The notes beneath the pieces were generated by a model that had not been told where the DNA came from, made no database searches, and saw only the letters and a program-made list of their open reading frames with translations. From NCBI GenBank assembly GCA_030637805.1, contig DAOWFV010000133.1, forward strand, positions 1-6,184: a DNA stretch of 6,184 nt. The letters run 5' to 3'. Positions 5,842 to 6,184 of this stretch are shown one piece after another; the stretch's first letter is position 1, and the number at the start of each line of letters is the position of its first letter. Origin of the DNA: Acidobacteriota bacterium (lineage in GTDB: Bacteria > Acidobacteriota > Thermoanaerobaculia > Thermoanaerobaculales > Sulfomarinibacteraceae). The position numbers were made by a program, and so were the translations under genes.

Positions 5842-5890
5842 TCGACGCGGGGGACAATCGAGTGGCTTGAGCCTGTTACCCGCGTTTGGG
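5835..5890 (+). repeat. dispersed hairpin element, copy 2
   Basis: Counterpart of 2594-2651: begins with a GGAATTA unit, then ATC, stem arm CGCGGG (5846-5851), a 27-base loop containing GTGG and TTGAG, arm CCCGCG (5879-5884) and TTTGGG. The loop has diverged and is 2 bases shorter, but both arms are identical to copy 1. It lies just after the phosphorylase gene. Confidence 0.7.
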
Positions 5891-5928
5891 CGCGCTGCTC
5901 GGGCAGAGTGCCGATAGAAAGGGCGCCC
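5888..5928. other. nested stem-loop after the phosphorylase gene
   Basis: GGGCGC (5888-5893) pairs with GCGCCC (5923-5928). Inside the loop GGCA (5902-5905) pairs with TGCC (5909-5912) around GAG, and the flanking TC/GA can extend this stem with one bulged G. No T tract follows, so any role as a terminator would not be of the standard intrinsic type. Confidence 0.3.
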
Positions 5929-5943
5929 GTAATTCGGATGTTC

Positions 5944-6008
5944 CAGGTCACAGGCTAAAGGTCTCAGGTCTCAGGTCTCAGGTCTCACAGGCTTCAGGTC
6001 TCAGGTTT
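5944..6008. repeat. tandem heptamer array C, CAGGTCT x9
   Basis: Six units in register (5944-5985; the central three perfect CAGGTCT), a 2-bp CA interruption (5986-5987), then three more units (5988-6008; the middle one perfect). Variants include CAGGTCA, CAGGCTA, AAGGTCT, CAGGCTT and CAGGTTT. Read on the minus strand the unit is GACCTGA, which differs from the plus-strand unit of array D (GACCTGC) at only one position. The arrays are therefore inverted relatives. Confidence 0.9.
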
Positions 6009-6074
6009 CATTGAAAAGCTCACGAAAGTTACGAATGGGGCTTGACATCGCAATAGTCCAGTCAACGATTTCGG
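6009..6074. other. 66-bp core between the inverted arrays C and D
   Basis: Non-repetitive, lower in G+C than the genes. It contains the palindrome TTTCA-T-TGAAA at its left edge (6006-6016), a perfect TTGACA (6042-6047) without a good -10 at 17 bp (ACGATT), and TTGAC (6042-6046) / GTCAA (6061-6065) as an inverted pair. It may hold a promoter reading into array D, but the evidence is thin. Confidence 0.3.
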
Positions 6075-6179
6075 TGCGACCTGCGACCTGCGACCTGCGA
6101 CCTGCGACCTGCGACCTGCGACCTGCGATCTGTGACCTGCGATCTGTGACTTGTGACTTGCGACTCGCGATGTGCGCCT
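6075..6179. repeat. tandem heptamer array D, TGCGACC x15
   Basis: Seven perfect TGCGACC units (6075-6123) followed by eight diverged ones (6124-6179) still in 7-bp register. In units 8-13 all eight differences from the consensus are C to T. Two adjacent 14-bp blocks (6124-6137 and 6138-6151) match at 13 of 14 positions, so part of the diverged tail has itself been duplicated. The array may continue beyond the window. Because 7 is not a multiple of 3, any stop-free frame through it encodes a seven-residue repeat (RPATCDL). Confidence 0.92.
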
Positions 6180-6184
6180 TGAGA

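Noticed and set aside
6042..6070. Full promoter in the core between arrays C and D
   Set aside because: The -35 TTGACA is perfect, but no acceptable -10 is found at 16-18 bp, so it is recorded only as part of the core.
5944..6179. CRISPR array
   Set aside because: Units are 7 bp and directly adjacent, with no spacers of regular length and no cas gene in view.

Overview
The window is high-G+C bacterial DNA with third codon positions mostly G or C. It carries four convincing full-length genes, one truncated gene at the left edge and one overlooked small gene. The gene types (an exported SurE, a YfgM-like membrane-anchored TPR protein and a PutP-type symporter) suggest a bacterium with a cell envelope of the Gram-negative kind. 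The N-terminus of the TPR protein reminds me of Acidobacteriota proteins. That placement is an impression from memory, not a demonstrated assignment.

Layout. 1-783 (+) is the C-terminal part of a fold-type I PLP aminotransferase that begins upstream of the window. Convergent to it and 12 bp away is a minus-strand pair: a PutP-like sodium:solute symporter (2418-796) and, upstream of it with an ATGA overlap, a 40-residue single-helix membrane protein (2537-2415). A divergent intergenic region (2538-2773) holds two heptanucleotide tandem arrays, a hairpin-bearing repeat element and candidate promoters. Then on the + strand come surE with a signal peptide (2774-3661), a good sigma-70-like promoter (3718-3746), a membrane-anchored TPR protein (3821-4513) and, 3 bp later, a thymidine/pyrimidine-nucleoside phosphorylase (deoA-type, 4517-5821). 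The last 363 bp (5822-6184) have no convincing gene. They contain a second copy of the hairpin element and three more heptamer arrays.

Genes together. SurE removes phosphate from nucleoside monophosphates, here probably in the periplasm, and the phosphorylase splits the resulting pyrimidine nucleosides in the cytoplasm. The two fit a nucleotide-scavenging route, although they appear to be separately transcribed. The TPR protein and the phosphorylase form an operon. The symporter and its small partner form a separate two-gene unit.

Most notable. Every tandem array in the intergenic DNA has a 7-bp unit although the unit sequences differ (GGAATTA twice, AACTCAA, CAGGTCT, TGCGACC). The last two are related in inverted orientation (GACCTGA on the minus strand facing GACCTGC on the plus strand) and flank a 66-bp core, giving a large imperfect inverted repeat. 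The two GGAATTA arrays are each followed by a similar ~57-bp element with a conserved CGCGGG...CCCGCG stem. These look like a family of short tandem intergenic repeats with associated hairpins. They resemble in period the heptanucleotide STRRs known from cyanobacteria, but this genome does not look cyanobacterial.
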